NCBI RefSeq assembly: GCF_008632075.1 | Contig: NZ_VWVM01000018.1 | Span: 43,343 to 107,342, forward strand | DNA: 64,000 nucleotides | DNA from: Candidatus Pantoea gossypiicola | GTDB lineage: Bacteria > Pseudomonadota > Gammaproteobacteria > Enterobacterales > Enterobacteriaceae | Direction of reading: 5' to 3' | Shown here: positions 17,515 to 25,926 of the stretch, one piece after another | Layout of the letters: the number at the start of each line of letters is the position of its first letter | Numbering within the stretch: position 1 is the stretch's first letter | Made by a program: the position numbers and the translations under genes | The notes under the pieces: generated by a model | Database searches by the model: none | Told to the model about the DNA's origin: nothing | The model's input: the letters and a program-made list of their open reading frames with translations, nothing else

Positions 17515-17601
17515 GGCTCAGGGCACTGACACCGTCCGCAAGGACGCAAACCGCCATCCCCGGCCCGCGATGCTTTGCTACCGGTATCAGCGCCCATCGC
17601 T
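17515..17601. repeat. Structured intergenic repeat, copy 1
   Basis: This element lies 34 bases after kguT. A 14-bp stem (17521-17534 with 17582-17595) has two mismatches, A-C and C-A, which become G-U wobbles in RNA from the minus strand. Inside are GTCC-GCAA-GGAC (a 4-bp hairpin with a GNRA-type loop) and GCCATCCCCGGC, whose single mismatch also becomes G-U on the minus strand. It shares GGCTCAGGG, GACGCAA, CGCCATCCC, CCGCGATGCTTTGCTA and CCCATCGCT with copy 2 at 27418-27531, in the same order. I do not recognise a named family. Confidence 0.75.
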
Positions 17602-17693
17602 CCGGAGTCAGCAAACTAAAAGCGTAATCGTTAATCTCTGTTTCTCCGGGCGGCCCGCAAGCTGCCCGCTACTTATTGAACGGGAGCCACTGA

Positions 17694-18668
17694 ATGAAAC
17701 CCGCTGTAATTCTTTATAAAAAACTGCCTGATGATCTCTACGCACGCCTGGCTGAACAGTGTGACGTGACGGAAATCAGCGATCTGTCGCCAGAAAGCCA
17801 ACAGCAGCACGCTGCGGTGTTTCAGCAGGCAGAAGGGCTGCTGGGATCGGGCGGTAAGGTGAACGGCGAGCTGCTGGCGAAAATGCCCAATCTGCGCGTT
17901 TGCTCCAGCGTCTCTGTGGGCTATGACAATTTCGATGTTGATGCCCTGAATCAGCGTCACGTGGTGCTGATGCACACCCCGACCGTGCTGACCGAAACCG
18001 TGGCGGACACGATGATGGCGCTGGTGCTGAGCACGGCGCGCCGGGTGCCGGAACTGGATGCCTGGGTGAAAGCGGGCAACTGGCAGAAGAGCATCGGTCC
18101 CGCGCAGTTCGGCATCGACGTGCACCATAAAACGCTGGGTATTCTCGGCATGGGTCGTATCGGCATGGCGCTGGCGCAGCGCGCGCACTTTGGCTTCGGC
18201 ATGAAAATCCTCTACAACGCCCGCCGCGAACATGAAGAGGCGCAGTCGCGCTTTGGCGCGCAGCGCTGTGAACTGGAAGCATTGCTGAAGCAGAGTGATT
18301 TTGTCTGCATCAGCCTGCCGCTGACGGAAGAGACGCACCATCTGATCGGTGCCGCCGAGCTGGAACTGATGAAGCCGGATGCGGTGCTGATCAACGCCGG
18401 TCGCGGGCCGGTGGTGGATGAGCAGGCGCTGATTGCCGCGTTGCAGGCGGGCAAACTGCACGCCGCGGGGCTGGATGTGTTTGAGCAGGAGCCGGTCTCT
18501 GCCGACTCTCCGCTGCTGTCGCTGCCTAATGTGGTGACGCTGCCGCACATCGGTTCAGCAACGCATGAAACCCGTTACGGCATGATGCAGGATGCGGTAG
18601 AAAATCTCATCGCCGCGCTCGGCGGCAGCGTTGAGAAAAACTGCGTTAACCCGCAGGCGCTGAAGTAA
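17694..18668 (+). CDS. ghrB: 2-ketoaldonate / 2-keto-6-phosphogluconate reductase (GhrB/KguD family)
   Basis: This is an NAD(P)H-dependent D-2-hydroxyacid dehydrogenase of 324 residues. E. coli GhrB reduces glyoxylate, hydroxypyruvate and 2-ketogluconate; in Pseudomonas the kgu operon member KguD reduces 2-keto-6-phosphogluconate to 6-phosphogluconate, and that is the likely job here given kguEKT upstream. Seen in sequence: the Rossmann motif GILGMGRIG, the catalytic Arg in LINAGRGPVVDE, Glu in DVFEQEP and His in PHIGSATHETRYGM. It is very similar to E. coli GhrB along its whole length. The ATG follows GGGAG by 8 bases. The 212-bp gap after kguT may carry its own promoter. Confidence 0.9.
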   Translation: MKPAVILYKKLPDDLYARLAEQCDVTEISDLSPESQQQHAAVFQQAEGLLGSGGKVNGELLAKMPNLRVCSSVSVGYDNFDVDALNQRHVVLMHTPTVLTETVADTMMALVLSTARRVPELDAWVKAGNWQKSIGPAQFGIDVHHKTLGILGMGRIGMALAQRAHFGFGMKILYNARREHEEAQSRFGAQRCELEALLKQSDFVCISLPLTEETHHLIGAAELELMKPDAVLINAGRGPVVDEQALIAALQAGKLHAAGLDVFEQEPVSADSPLLSLPNVVTLPHIGSATHETRYGMMQDAVENLIAALGGSVEKNCVNPQALK

Positions 18669-18687
18669 TCCCCACGCCTTCCCATTG

Positions 18688-18706
18688 CGCCCGCCGATGG
18701 CGGGCG
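18688..18706 (+). terminator. Hairpin after ghrB, possible weak terminator
   Basis: An 8-bp perfect stem (CGCCCGCC / GGCGGGCG) with loop GAT stands 20 bases after the ghrB stop. The T-run is poor (TTATGG), so termination may be weak or Rho-assisted. Confidence 0.5.
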
Positions 18707-18749
18707 TTATGGTGGACCCCCGATTCGCTATCACAAATATTTAACCGCT

Positions 18750-20000
18750 ATGTCCTTTTCTCAGTTCGGCGACAAATTTACCCAACATTCCGGCATCTCA
18801 CGTCTGATGGAAGATATGGGCGCGGGCCTCCGCACGCCCGGCACCATCATGCTGGGTGGCGGTAATCCGGCGCAAATTCCGGCCATGAACGACTACTTTC
18901 AGCAACTGCTGCAGCAGATGCATGAGGAAGGCAAACTCAGCGAGGCGCTGTGCAATTATGACGGTCCGCGTGGCAAAGCGACGCTGCTGGCGTCGCTGGC
19001 CGGACTGCTGAGTGAACAGCTCGGCTGGCCGATTAGCGCAGAGAATATCGCGCTGACGAATGGCAGCCAGAGTGCCTTCTTCTATCTGTTCAACCTGTAC
19101 GCCGGTCGCCGGACCGATGGCAGCAAAAAGCGGGTGCTGTTCCCGCTGGCACCTGAATATCTTGGCTATGCAGATGCCGGTCTGGAAGAGGAGCTGTTTG
19201 TCTCGGCGAAGCCGAACATTGAGCTGCTGCCGGAAGGCCAGTTTAAATACCATGTCGATTTCGAGCATCTGCCGATGAACGATGATGTCGGGCTGATCTG
19301 CGTTTCGCGTCCGACCAACCCCACCGGCAATGTGATCACCGATGATGAGCTGATGCAGCTCGATGCGCTGGCACAGCAGCATGACGTGCCGCTGCTGATC
19401 GACAATGCCTATGGCGTGCCGTTCCCCGGCATCATCTTCAGCGAGGTGCGCCCGCTGTGGAATCCCAACATCATTCTCTGCATGAGCCTGTCGAAGCTCG
19501 GCCTGCCGGGTGCGCGTTGCGGCATCATTATCGCAGACGAGAAGACCATTACTGCGCTGAGCAATATGAACGGGATCATCAGCCTGGCGCCAGGCAGCAT
19601 CGGTCCGGCTATCGCTAATGAGATGATCCGTCGTGGCGATCTGTTGCGGCTCTCCGAAGAGGTGATCAAGCCGTTCTATCAGCAGAAGGTGCAGCAGACC
19701 ATCGCGATCCTGCGGCGCTATCTGACGGAAGAGCGCTGCCTGATCCATAAGCCGGAAGGGGCGATTTTCCTCTGGCTCTGGTTCCGCGATCTGCCGATCA
19801 CCACCGAATTGCTTTATCAGCGGCTTAAAGCACGCGGCGTGCTGATGGTGCCGGGCCACTTCTTCTTCCCGGGACTGGAACAGGCGTGGCCGCACACCCA
19901 TCAATGTATGCGGATGAACTACGTGCCGGATGCAGAGAACATCGAGCGGGCAGTGCAGATTCTGGCTGAAGAGGTTGAGATCGCCTGGCGCGACAGTTAA
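18750..20000 (+). CDS. avtA: Valine-pyruvate aminotransferase
   Basis: AvtA transfers the amino group between valine and pyruvate (alanine / 2-ketoisovalerate), a cytoplasmic PLP enzyme of branched-chain amino-acid and alanine metabolism. The protein has 416 residues (E. coli 417). Conserved marks are IMLGGGNPAQIP, LTNGSQSAFFYLFN, SRPTNPTGNVITD, LLIDNAYGVPFPG, and the PLP-binding Lys in CMSLSKLGLPGARCG. The similarity to E. coli AvtA runs end to end. No good ribosome site precedes the ATG. Its 3' end overlaps the convergent MocR gene by 4 bp. Confidence 0.95.
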   Translation: MSFSQFGDKFTQHSGISRLMEDMGAGLRTPGTIMLGGGNPAQIPAMNDYFQQLLQQMHEEGKLSEALCNYDGPRGKATLLASLAGLLSEQLGWPISAENIALTNGSQSAFFYLFNLYAGRRTDGSKKRVLFPLAPEYLGYADAGLEEELFVSAKPNIELLPEGQFKYHVDFEHLPMNDDVGLICVSRPTNPTGNVITDDELMQLDALAQQHDVPLLIDNAYGVPFPGIIFSEVRPLWNPNIILCMSLSKLGLPGARCGIIIADEKTITALSNMNGIISLAPGSIGPAIANEMIRRGDLLRLSEEVIKPFYQQKVQQTIAILRRYLTEERCLIHKPEGAIFLWLWFRDLPITTELLYQRLKARGVLMVPGHFFFPGLEQAWPHTHQCMRMNYVPDAENIERAVQILAEEVEIAWRDS

Positions 20001-21457
20001 TCCTGCTCTTCCTGTGAATCGGTTAACGACAGCTGGCACCACTGTGCCAGCTGCTGAATCGCCTGTTCCACCTCCGCATTCCAGCCGAAACCGGCATTCA
20101 GCCGGAAACAGTGATCGTAGCGCTGATCGGTGGCAAAAATGTGGCCCGGCGCAATCCCGATGCCCGCATTGCGCGCTTTCAGAAACAGCTCACGCACGTT
20201 CAGTGCCCCTCGTGGCATTTCCACCCACAGCACATAGCCTCCTTCCGGATCGGACACCTGCGTTCCCGCCGGAAATTCCCGCAGTACCGACTGCCGCATT
20301 TCACGGATTTGCCACGCCAGCTCGCGCCGCAGTTTGCGCAGGTGAGCATCATAGCCGCCGCTGCGCAGCAGCTCCGCTACCGCCGCCTGTGACAGCACTG
20401 AGGTGCCCATCGTAGAGGTATATTTGAGTGAAGCGATTTTGCGCATGTAGTTGACGCTGTGCACCCAGCCAATACGAATGCCCGGTGCCACGGTTTTAGA
20501 GAAGCCGCTGCAGAGAATGGCATTGGGGCTGAAGGCGCGCATCGGGAAGGGGCGACGCTCACCAAAGGCGGTATCGCCAAAAATATCATCCTCAATGATC
20601 ACCACATCGTTTTCATCCGCCTGCCGCGCAATATAGGCTTTATGCTCGTTGGGAATGCTTTTGCCCAGCGGATTATTGATGTTGCACAGGGTAAGAAAGA
20701 CCCGCACCGCTTTACGCTGAAACAGCCCGGTCAGCTTCGCCACATTCACATACCCTTCCGGCCCGGCTTCCACTTCAATCACCCGCAGATTCAGGTTATG
20801 TAGCATCTGCAGCAGCACGAAATAGCAGGGTGACTCTACGGCGACCACATCCCCCGGCTGGGTGGTGGCGCGCAGCGACAGCGAGATCGCCTCGATGCAG
20901 CCGTTGGTGATCAGGATATCATCGGTGCTGATATTGCAGCCGTAATCGACCGCACGGCGGGCAATCTCCGTTTTCAGCGGCGCATAGCCGGTGCCCTTGA
21001 CCGTATTGCCGAGCAGGGCGGGTTTGCTGTAACCCATCTGGCGCATCAGCAGGCCGATGCGCTTGACCGGATAGAGCGCGCTGTCGCCGTTAGCCAGATC
21101 GAGGCGTACCCGGCAGTCTGAGCCAAGCATCGCCAGATGCAGTTCGGTCTGTTCATCCAGCGGTGCGATGGCGTGTGGCTGTTCGCTTATGGCGGGCAGC
21201 TGTCGTGAAGAGGGCCGCAGCGGGGCGACAAAAAAGCCCGATTTAGGACGGGCGACGGCGTAGCGCTCATCTTCCAGCGTGCGCAATGTTTTCAGGGCGG
21301 TGGTGAGGCTGACATTGTACTGCGTCGCCAGCGTGCGAACCGATGGCAGACGGCTGTCGGGAGCCAGCGAACCGGCATGAATGGCCTGCTTGATCTGTTC
21401 TGCTATCTGGCGGTAACGACTGCTCTGACTCTCGTGTTCCCCGATAACATCGGCCAT
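19997..21457 (-). CDS. MocR-type regulator (GntR helix-turn-helix fused to aminotransferase domain)
   Basis: The protein has 486 residues from the preferred ATG at 21457, which has GGGGTGG about 6 bases upstream; an in-frame ATG at 21490 is an alternative. A GntR-type winged helix-turn-helix covers roughly residues 12-80 (LPSVRTLATQYNVSLTTALK). A class-I aminotransferase-like domain follows, with NNPLGKSIPNE, IIEDDIFGD and the PLP-binding Lys in CSGFSKTVAPGIRIGW. MocR proteins sense PLP-linked amino compounds and usually regulate adjacent divergent genes. It faces the unknown biosynthetic operon head to head, so it is the likely regulator of that operon. The overall shape is close to E. coli YdcR. 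Confidence 0.85.
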   Translation of the reverse strand: MADVIGEHESQSSRYRQIAEQIKQAIHAGSLAPDSRLPSVRTLATQYNVSLTTALKTLRTLEDERYAVARPKSGFFVAPLRPSSRQLPAISEQPHAIAPLDEQTELHLAMLGSDCRVRLDLANGDSALYPVKRIGLLMRQMGYSKPALLGNTVKGTGYAPLKTEIARRAVDYGCNISTDDILITNGCIEAISLSLRATTQPGDVVAVESPCYFVLLQMLHNLNLRVIEVEAGPEGYVNVAKLTGLFQRKAVRVFLTLCNINNPLGKSIPNEHKAYIARQADENDVVIIEDDIFGDTAFGERRPFPMRAFSPNAILCSGFSKTVAPGIRIGWVHSVNYMRKIASLKYTSTMGTSVLSQAAVAELLRSGGYDAHLRKLRRELAWQIREMRQSVLREFPAGTQVSDPEGGYVLWVEMPRGALNVRELFLKARNAGIGIAPGHIFATDQRYDHCFRLNAGFGWNAEVEQAIQQLAQWCQLSLTDSQEEQD

Positions 21458-21499
21458 CTGTTCCACCCCATATCGCGCTGATCTGTGCATATTCAACAG

Positions 21500-21518
21500 A
21501 GTACATTCAAAGTACTTT
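21500..21518. promoter_or_regulatory. Direct repeat in the MocR / biosynthetic operon divergent promoter
   Basis: AGTAC occurs at 21500-21504 and 21511-21515, 11 bases apart, and the second copy lies in the palindrome AAAGTACTTT (21509-21518). One helical turn between direct repeats is a usual arrangement for MocR binding sites. This is a candidate only. Confidence 0.3.
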
Positions 21519-21625
21519 AGGCTGCATCTCTTAATTATTCATGATGCTGAACGGCACGGCGACCCCGCCAGCCACCGGGCTTCAGACCCTAAAGCGATTC
21601 TGTTCACCTGAGGGAAATGCGAGAA

Positions 21626-23092
21626 ATGAATAATCTGCCCGCCATGATGAAGGAGATTGAAGCGTATCTGTCGCCCGCGATCATGGCGTCGACTCAGCGC
21701 TGCTCCGCCCGCCTGCTGGCGGCGTTACCGGATAAGCTGCAGCTGGAGAACAACCGTGTGCTGCTCGCCTATGGCGGCGGAAAAGACAGCAGCTACATGG
21801 TGGCTTATGTGCGATACATTCAGGGCCTGATCTGGCAGCAGCAGGGCAGCACTTTCTCTCTTCGGGTCAGTACCAACCGCCACGCGGCGATGAATCAGAG
21901 CGTGATGGAGAATATCCACCGCGTTTATCAGGCGCTGGCGATGCATGACGATGAACGGGCGGAATGTCTGGTGGTGGATGGCCTGCTGATCCGGCCGTTT
22001 GCCCGCGACCTGCCGATGCCGGAGAGCGTGCGGCAGCAGAACCGCCATGATGTGCTGATGAATGGACACCGCTTTCGCGCCGATGGTCGCTCCACCTTCT
22101 GCAATGCCTGTAATCTCAGCATGGTGAACTCCTTTGGCCTGGCGGCAGACTACAACGGCGGTGTGGATCTGATTGTTACCGGCGACTCGCCGCAGGAGCA
22201 GGCCGCCTATGTTGCCTGGGCGCGGCACCTCTCACGGCTGTTTGATGCGCACGTCACCCATAAAAGCCGCGGCTTCAGTGGCTTTCTCCAGACGCTGGAC
22301 GGCGTGGCTGAGCGCTACTTCTCCGAGGTGTACGGTGCCGATCAACTGACACCCGCGCACCGCATTACTCACCAGCTGGCGCGCGATCCGCTGTTTTTCA
22401 ACATCTATCAGGACACCGCCTATGAAGCGGGCGCGCACTGGGCACTGCTGAGCGAATTTATGCGTTTCCGTTTTGATGAACTGATGTTCAGCTTTTCTGA
22501 GTCCGACTGCGGTAATCCGACGCTGATGGCTCACCTGCGCGGACTGCGGGCTGAAACGCTGCTGCAGCGTAACTATGCCGAGGGGATCCGCGAATATGTG
22601 CGCTTTGCGCTGGGGCTGATGGTGAAGAAAGATTTCCCGCCACAGCTAATTGATGAGATGGCGGCACGTTATCAGGATGACGACGCCATCCACCAGCAGC
22701 GGCAGCGTGCGGCGGACTTCGCCCTGCAGGCGTTTAATCTTAGTGAAGATCAGCTGATCTGCATGATCTACTCACCCTTCCTGGCGCAGGGAGAACAGCT
22801 CGGACAGTGGCTGTCGCAGCAGCAGATTGCGCTGGATGAAACCATCATTCGCGACCTGCTTGAGCAACGCAGCGAGGATCTCGCACTGGCACAGCAGTTA
22901 ACACAGCTCTCTGGCCTGACGCTGACGCAGATGCGGCACTGCTGGCAGAGCAGACCGGTCAGCTCCCTGCTTGAGGGCAAAAGCCGCGATCCGCTGTCGC
23001 GCGTCCTGCGTTTCGATCCCCACAAAGCGGTGATTCAGGTCAATAACGGTGTGCTCAACGACATCGTGACAGAAATCATTTCCGGGCGTTAA
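21626..23092 (+). CDS. PP-loop ATP pyrophosphatase-like enzyme of unknown pathway
   Basis: I cannot assign a named function. The 488-residue protein has a PP-loop motif GGGKDSS (residues 50-56, within VLLAYGGGKDSSYMVAYVRY), the ATP-binding loop of N-type ATP pyrophosphatases such as asparagine synthetase, TilS and ThiI-like enzymes, which adenylate a carboxyl or carbonyl group for attack by an amine or sulfur. A CxxC pair (FCNACN, Cys159 and Cys162) and a second conserved-looking motif LIVTGDSPQEQ follow. The C-terminal half is mostly helical and unfamiliar. I chose the ATG at 21626: AGGGA is 10 bases upstream, while for the ATG at 21617 it is too close. It is the first gene of a six-gene operon. 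Confidence 0.75.
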   Translation: MNNLPAMMKEIEAYLSPAIMASTQRCSARLLAALPDKLQLENNRVLLAYGGGKDSSYMVAYVRYIQGLIWQQQGSTFSLRVSTNRHAAMNQSVMENIHRVYQALAMHDDERAECLVVDGLLIRPFARDLPMPESVRQQNRHDVLMNGHRFRADGRSTFCNACNLSMVNSFGLAADYNGGVDLIVTGDSPQEQAAYVAWARHLSRLFDAHVTHKSRGFSGFLQTLDGVAERYFSEVYGADQLTPAHRITHQLARDPLFFNIYQDTAYEAGAHWALLSEFMRFRFDELMFSFSESDCGNPTLMAHLRGLRAETLLQRNYAEGIREYVRFALGLMVKKDFPPQLIDEMAARYQDDDAIHQQRQRAADFALQAFNLSEDQLICMIYSPFLAQGEQLGQWLSQQQIALDETIIRDLLEQRSEDLALAQQLTQLSGLTLTQMRHCWQSRPVSSLLEGKSRDPLSRVLRFDPHKAVIQVNNGVLNDIVTEIISGR

Positions 23093-23109
23093 CCCGGTAA
23101 GGCAAGGCG

Positions 23110-24384
23110 ATGAAAAAGATTTTTCTGCAAATTGGCGCTACCCGCGATGGCCAGAACCCCTACTGTGAGGTGGCAAAGCGCGATGGCTATTTCACCGTAC
23201 TGGCGGAAATGGGCGATTTTGTCGATTACCAGTCCTTAAGCCTGGCGCTGCCGTTTGATCTGATCATCCGCCTCGACCGTCCTGAGAATCCGTGGGAGGT
23301 CATGCAGGCCTATCTGCACGCCGGTTTGCTGGCGCATCCGATGGTGGTGCTGGCGGGCTTTGAAGCCTACAACGCCAGCGCCGGACGGCTGCGCGAGATG
23401 CTGGCCGGGCCTGACGCGCCCGCTGCCTTTATCCCGCTGGATAAATATGCGCAGCGCATGGCGCTGAAAAAAGCCTGGCCGCGCTTTCCGCAGCCGGAGT
23501 TCCGCTTTTTTGCCTCGCCGCTCAGCATTCTGGATGCGGAACAGGCGCTGATCTATCCCTGCGTCGTGAAGCCGGTTGATGGCGGTGGCGGACTGGGTAT
23601 CTGGCTGATTGAGCGCGCCGATCAGCTGCACAGCGTGGTAACACAGCTGGTACAGACCATGAACTATGGCGGACGCGGCTTCAGCGGCTTTATTGTGGAA
23701 AGTGCCTTGATCGGCGAGGAGTTTTCATTGCAGGGCGTGGTGCATCAGGGGCATCCTCTGGCACTGACCTGCTGCCAGAAGGTGATAGAGCAGCACCGTG
23801 ATAGTGAAGACTGCGTCAGCTTTTATGAGTCGGGGCATGTGGCGATGGCGGCAGCGGCCCTGCCAGCGTCGTTCAGCAGTCTGATGACCTTCTGCTGCGA
23901 AACCTTTGGCTATCGTCAGGGCGCGTTTCACATCGATTTCATTATGGTGAATGGCGTGCCGCATTTCCTGGAGATGGGATTCCGGCTCTCCGGCATGGGC
24001 GTGGCGACACTGGTGCAGGCGACGACGGGCATCAACTGGGCGGAAGTCACCTTCCGGCTGGAAGCGGGCGGCGCACTGCCCGCCTTTACCTTCACTCGAT
24101 CCGGTGCGGTCGGCCAGCTGCGGTTACGGCAACCGGCGCAGTTGCAGGCGGCTGAACGCTGGATCGATCAGCATCAGCAGGGTGCGCTGTTGCCACCACT
24201 CAGATTGCCATCATTACAGGTTTCAAACCGATCCTCGCTCTATGCCGATCTGACCCGCCACGCAGGCATTCTGGCAACGTTCAGCCTGACGGCCACTGCG
24301 CGTGAACCCATTATGACTGCGTTTCAGCATGTGATTGCCGCGCAATCCATCACCGCAGGGAGAGACAAAGTATGTGCAGGATGA
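23110..24384 (+). CDS. ATP-grasp ligase
   Basis: The 424-residue protein has an ATP-grasp fold: an N-terminal domain (residues 1-115), the nucleotide-binding segment YPCVVKPVDGGGGLGI (Lys154 and the Gly-rich loop 158-163), a second lobe with EEFSLQGVV, and metal-binding residues in FHIDFIMVNG and FLEMGFRLSG near residues 280-300. Such enzymes activate a carboxylate as acyl phosphate and join it to an amine, making peptide or amide bonds; BacD and carnosine synthase are examples. The substrates here are unknown. It starts 17 bp after the PP-loop gene, and its last 13 bases overlap the next gene. Confidence 0.8.
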   Translation: MKKIFLQIGATRDGQNPYCEVAKRDGYFTVLAEMGDFVDYQSLSLALPFDLIIRLDRPENPWEVMQAYLHAGLLAHPMVVLAGFEAYNASAGRLREMLAGPDAPAAFIPLDKYAQRMALKKAWPRFPQPEFRFFASPLSILDAEQALIYPCVVKPVDGGGGLGIWLIERADQLHSVVTQLVQTMNYGGRGFSGFIVESALIGEEFSLQGVVHQGHPLALTCCQKVIEQHRDSEDCVSFYESGHVAMAAAALPASFSSLMTFCCETFGYRQGAFHIDFIMVNGVPHFLEMGFRLSGMGVATLVQATTGINWAEVTFRLEAGGALPAFTFTRSGAVGQLRLRQPAQLQAAERWIDQHQQGALLPPLRLPSLQVSNRSSLYADLTRHAGILATFSLTATAREPIMTAFQHVIAAQSITAGRDKVCAG

Positions 24385-25079
24385 TTCTGGCGCATGGCCA
24401 GTTCGACAGCGCCCGGATTCTGGAGGCGGCGCGGGCCATGAGCTGCGGCGAGGGTGCCGAACACGATGGTCCGATCAAATCACATCCCAACGGCTGGGGC
24501 TGTCTGTGGCTGGAAGAGGGCGAGATTCGAAACCTGCACGGCACTGGCCCGTTCGCAGATGCCCTGCCGGGGATAGATGTCGATCGCCTGCGTAGCCGGT
24601 TTCTGGCGGTGCATGTGCGTCATGCCACGCTGACTAAAAATCAGGGGATCGAATTTTCGCATCCGCTGTGGCGCAACAGCGCCGGACATCAGTGGTACAT
24701 GATGCATAACGGCTTTCTGCCGACGATTTACCGCCAGCTTGGCCTGGCGGAATCCCGCTTTGATTCCGAAGAGTATCTGCGCTACCTGGTGGATCAGACC
24801 ACACCCGCCGATTTCACTCGCGACTATCTGCGCGCAAAGATGGCGCAGATTGAGCCAGGCGGCAGCGCAGGCAATGCCATCTTCGTCACCCGCGACAAAG
24901 CCTGGGCATGGCAGTGGTACCCGCACGACACCCCTTTCCCTGACTATTTTACGATGCATTTTCGGCAACAGGACGGTTGCACGCTGATCGCCTCTGAACC
25001 CGTGACAATACCAGGCAGCGCCGGTAACTGGCGGCGAATGAACAATCATGAACTCTATGAAATACCGTTTAGGGAGTGA
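24372..25079 (+). CDS. Stand-alone class II glutamine amidotransferase
   Basis: The 235-residue protein is an N-terminal-nucleophile glutaminase of the GATase II fold (YafJ/EgtC type). After removal of Met1 the catalytic residue is Cys2 (MCRMILAHG). Other active-site parts are HPNGWGCLW, VHVRHATLTKN and the oxyanion-loop MMHNGFL. It hydrolyses glutamine to glutamate and ammonia, or cleaves a gamma-glutamyl group as EgtC does. No synthetase domain is attached, so a partner must use the ammonia; the PP-loop protein two genes upstream is the obvious candidate by analogy with AsnB. GGGAG precedes the start. The stop is 5 bp before the next ATG. Confidence 0.85.
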   Translation: MCRMILAHGQFDSARILEAARAMSCGEGAEHDGPIKSHPNGWGCLWLEEGEIRNLHGTGPFADALPGIDVDRLRSRFLAVHVRHATLTKNQGIEFSHPLWRNSAGHQWYMMHNGFLPTIYRQLGLAESRFDSEEYLRYLVDQTTPADFTRDYLRAKMAQIEPGGSAGNAIFVTRDKAWAWQWYPHDTPFPDYFTMHFRQQDGCTLIASEPVTIPGSAGNWRRMNNHELYEIPFRE

Positions 25080-25084
25080 TAAAC

Positions 25085-25885
25085 ATGGCTATTTTCAATC
25101 AGTTCCGCGTGATTAATCCCAACATGTTTGTGGAATCGACCTGGCTGGATGACATCGTCACCGCACGGGTGCCGCTGCTGGTGCTGCGTAATTTCCTGAC
25201 GCCAGAGGTGCGGGAAACGGTGGTGGCTGATCTGCAGCGCTGCCGGGAAAAGATCCGTGTCTCTCACTATCCCAATGGCGCGCTGACCACGCTGGGTCCC
25301 TATCTGGCGCGCCATACGGCGGCTCCCGATAACTATTTTACCGAGCTGCGTGATATCCAGCCGGCGTTGCCGCCCTCACTTAATCAATTGCGCGAACAGA
25401 TTTACGGCTGGGTTCAGCATGCGCTGCGGCTGGAAAGCTTAAACATCGCCCACGAACCGGGTTGTGGTGATTACGCCGGTTCTATCGTGCGCTTTCACGC
25501 CAATGGGGTCGCGAACCCGCTGCATAACGACAATATCGTGCGCGATGCCGCAGAGAACTCGCTGGTGGTGACGCAGATTCTGCATCAGCTCAGCTGTGTG
25601 GTCTGCCTGCAGGAGTGCAACGCCGGTGGCGCGCTGCGTATCTACAACAAAAAGTGGACACCGGAGGATGAGCAGTTCAAAACCGCCGGTGAGCTGGGCT
25701 ATCGCAGTGGCGTGATTGAAAACAGCGAGATCTGCGAATTTTCACCACGCAGTGGTGATATCTATCTGTTTAATCCTGCCTTTTATCATGAGATCGACCG
25801 GGTCGAAGGTGATACCCGCATCACCATGGGATTCTTTTTCGGGCTGACCGATAAAAAGATGAAACACGCTATTGCCTGGAGTTAA
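25085..25885 (+). CDS. Fe(II)/2-oxoglutarate-dependent oxygenase
   Basis: This is probably an oxidative tailoring enzyme of the operon. In the 266-residue protein the iron-binding triad can be read as His147-x-Asp149 (NPLHNDNIVRD) and His235 (NPAFYHEIDRV), with Arg245 ten residues later (EGDTRITMGFFFG) as the 2-oxoglutarate anchor. The spacing and the double-stranded beta-helix pattern around SGDIYLFNP fit the prolyl-hydroxylase-like branch. Hydroxylation of an amino-acid or peptide-like intermediate is the simplest guess. I preferred the ATG at 25085, with GGGAG about 9 bases before it, to a GTG at 25076 that overlaps the previous stop. Confidence 0.8.
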   Translation: MAIFNQFRVINPNMFVESTWLDDIVTARVPLLVLRNFLTPEVRETVVADLQRCREKIRVSHYPNGALTTLGPYLARHTAAPDNYFTELRDIQPALPPSLNQLREQIYGWVQHALRLESLNIAHEPGCGDYAGSIVRFHANGVANPLHNDNIVRDAAENSLVVTQILHQLSCVVCLQECNAGGALRIYNKKWTPEDEQFKTAGELGYRSGVIENSEICEFSPRSGDIYLFNPAFYHEIDRVEGDTRITMGFFFGLTDKKMKHAIAWS

Positions 25886-25926
25886 GCCAGGTTGTGCAAG
25901 AAGCTGTGCCAGAAGAGGAGAAGGGA

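Noticed and set aside
17576..17589. TGCTACCGGTATCA, an 11 of 14 match to the recalled PtxS operator before ghrB
   Set aside because: It lies in the loop/stem junction of structured repeat copy 1, and the similar place in copy 2 lacks ACCGGT. It is probably part of the repeat, not a second operator.
18798..20042. 414-residue minus-strand ORF opposite avtA
   Set aside because: Antisense shadow of the clearly recognised avtA.
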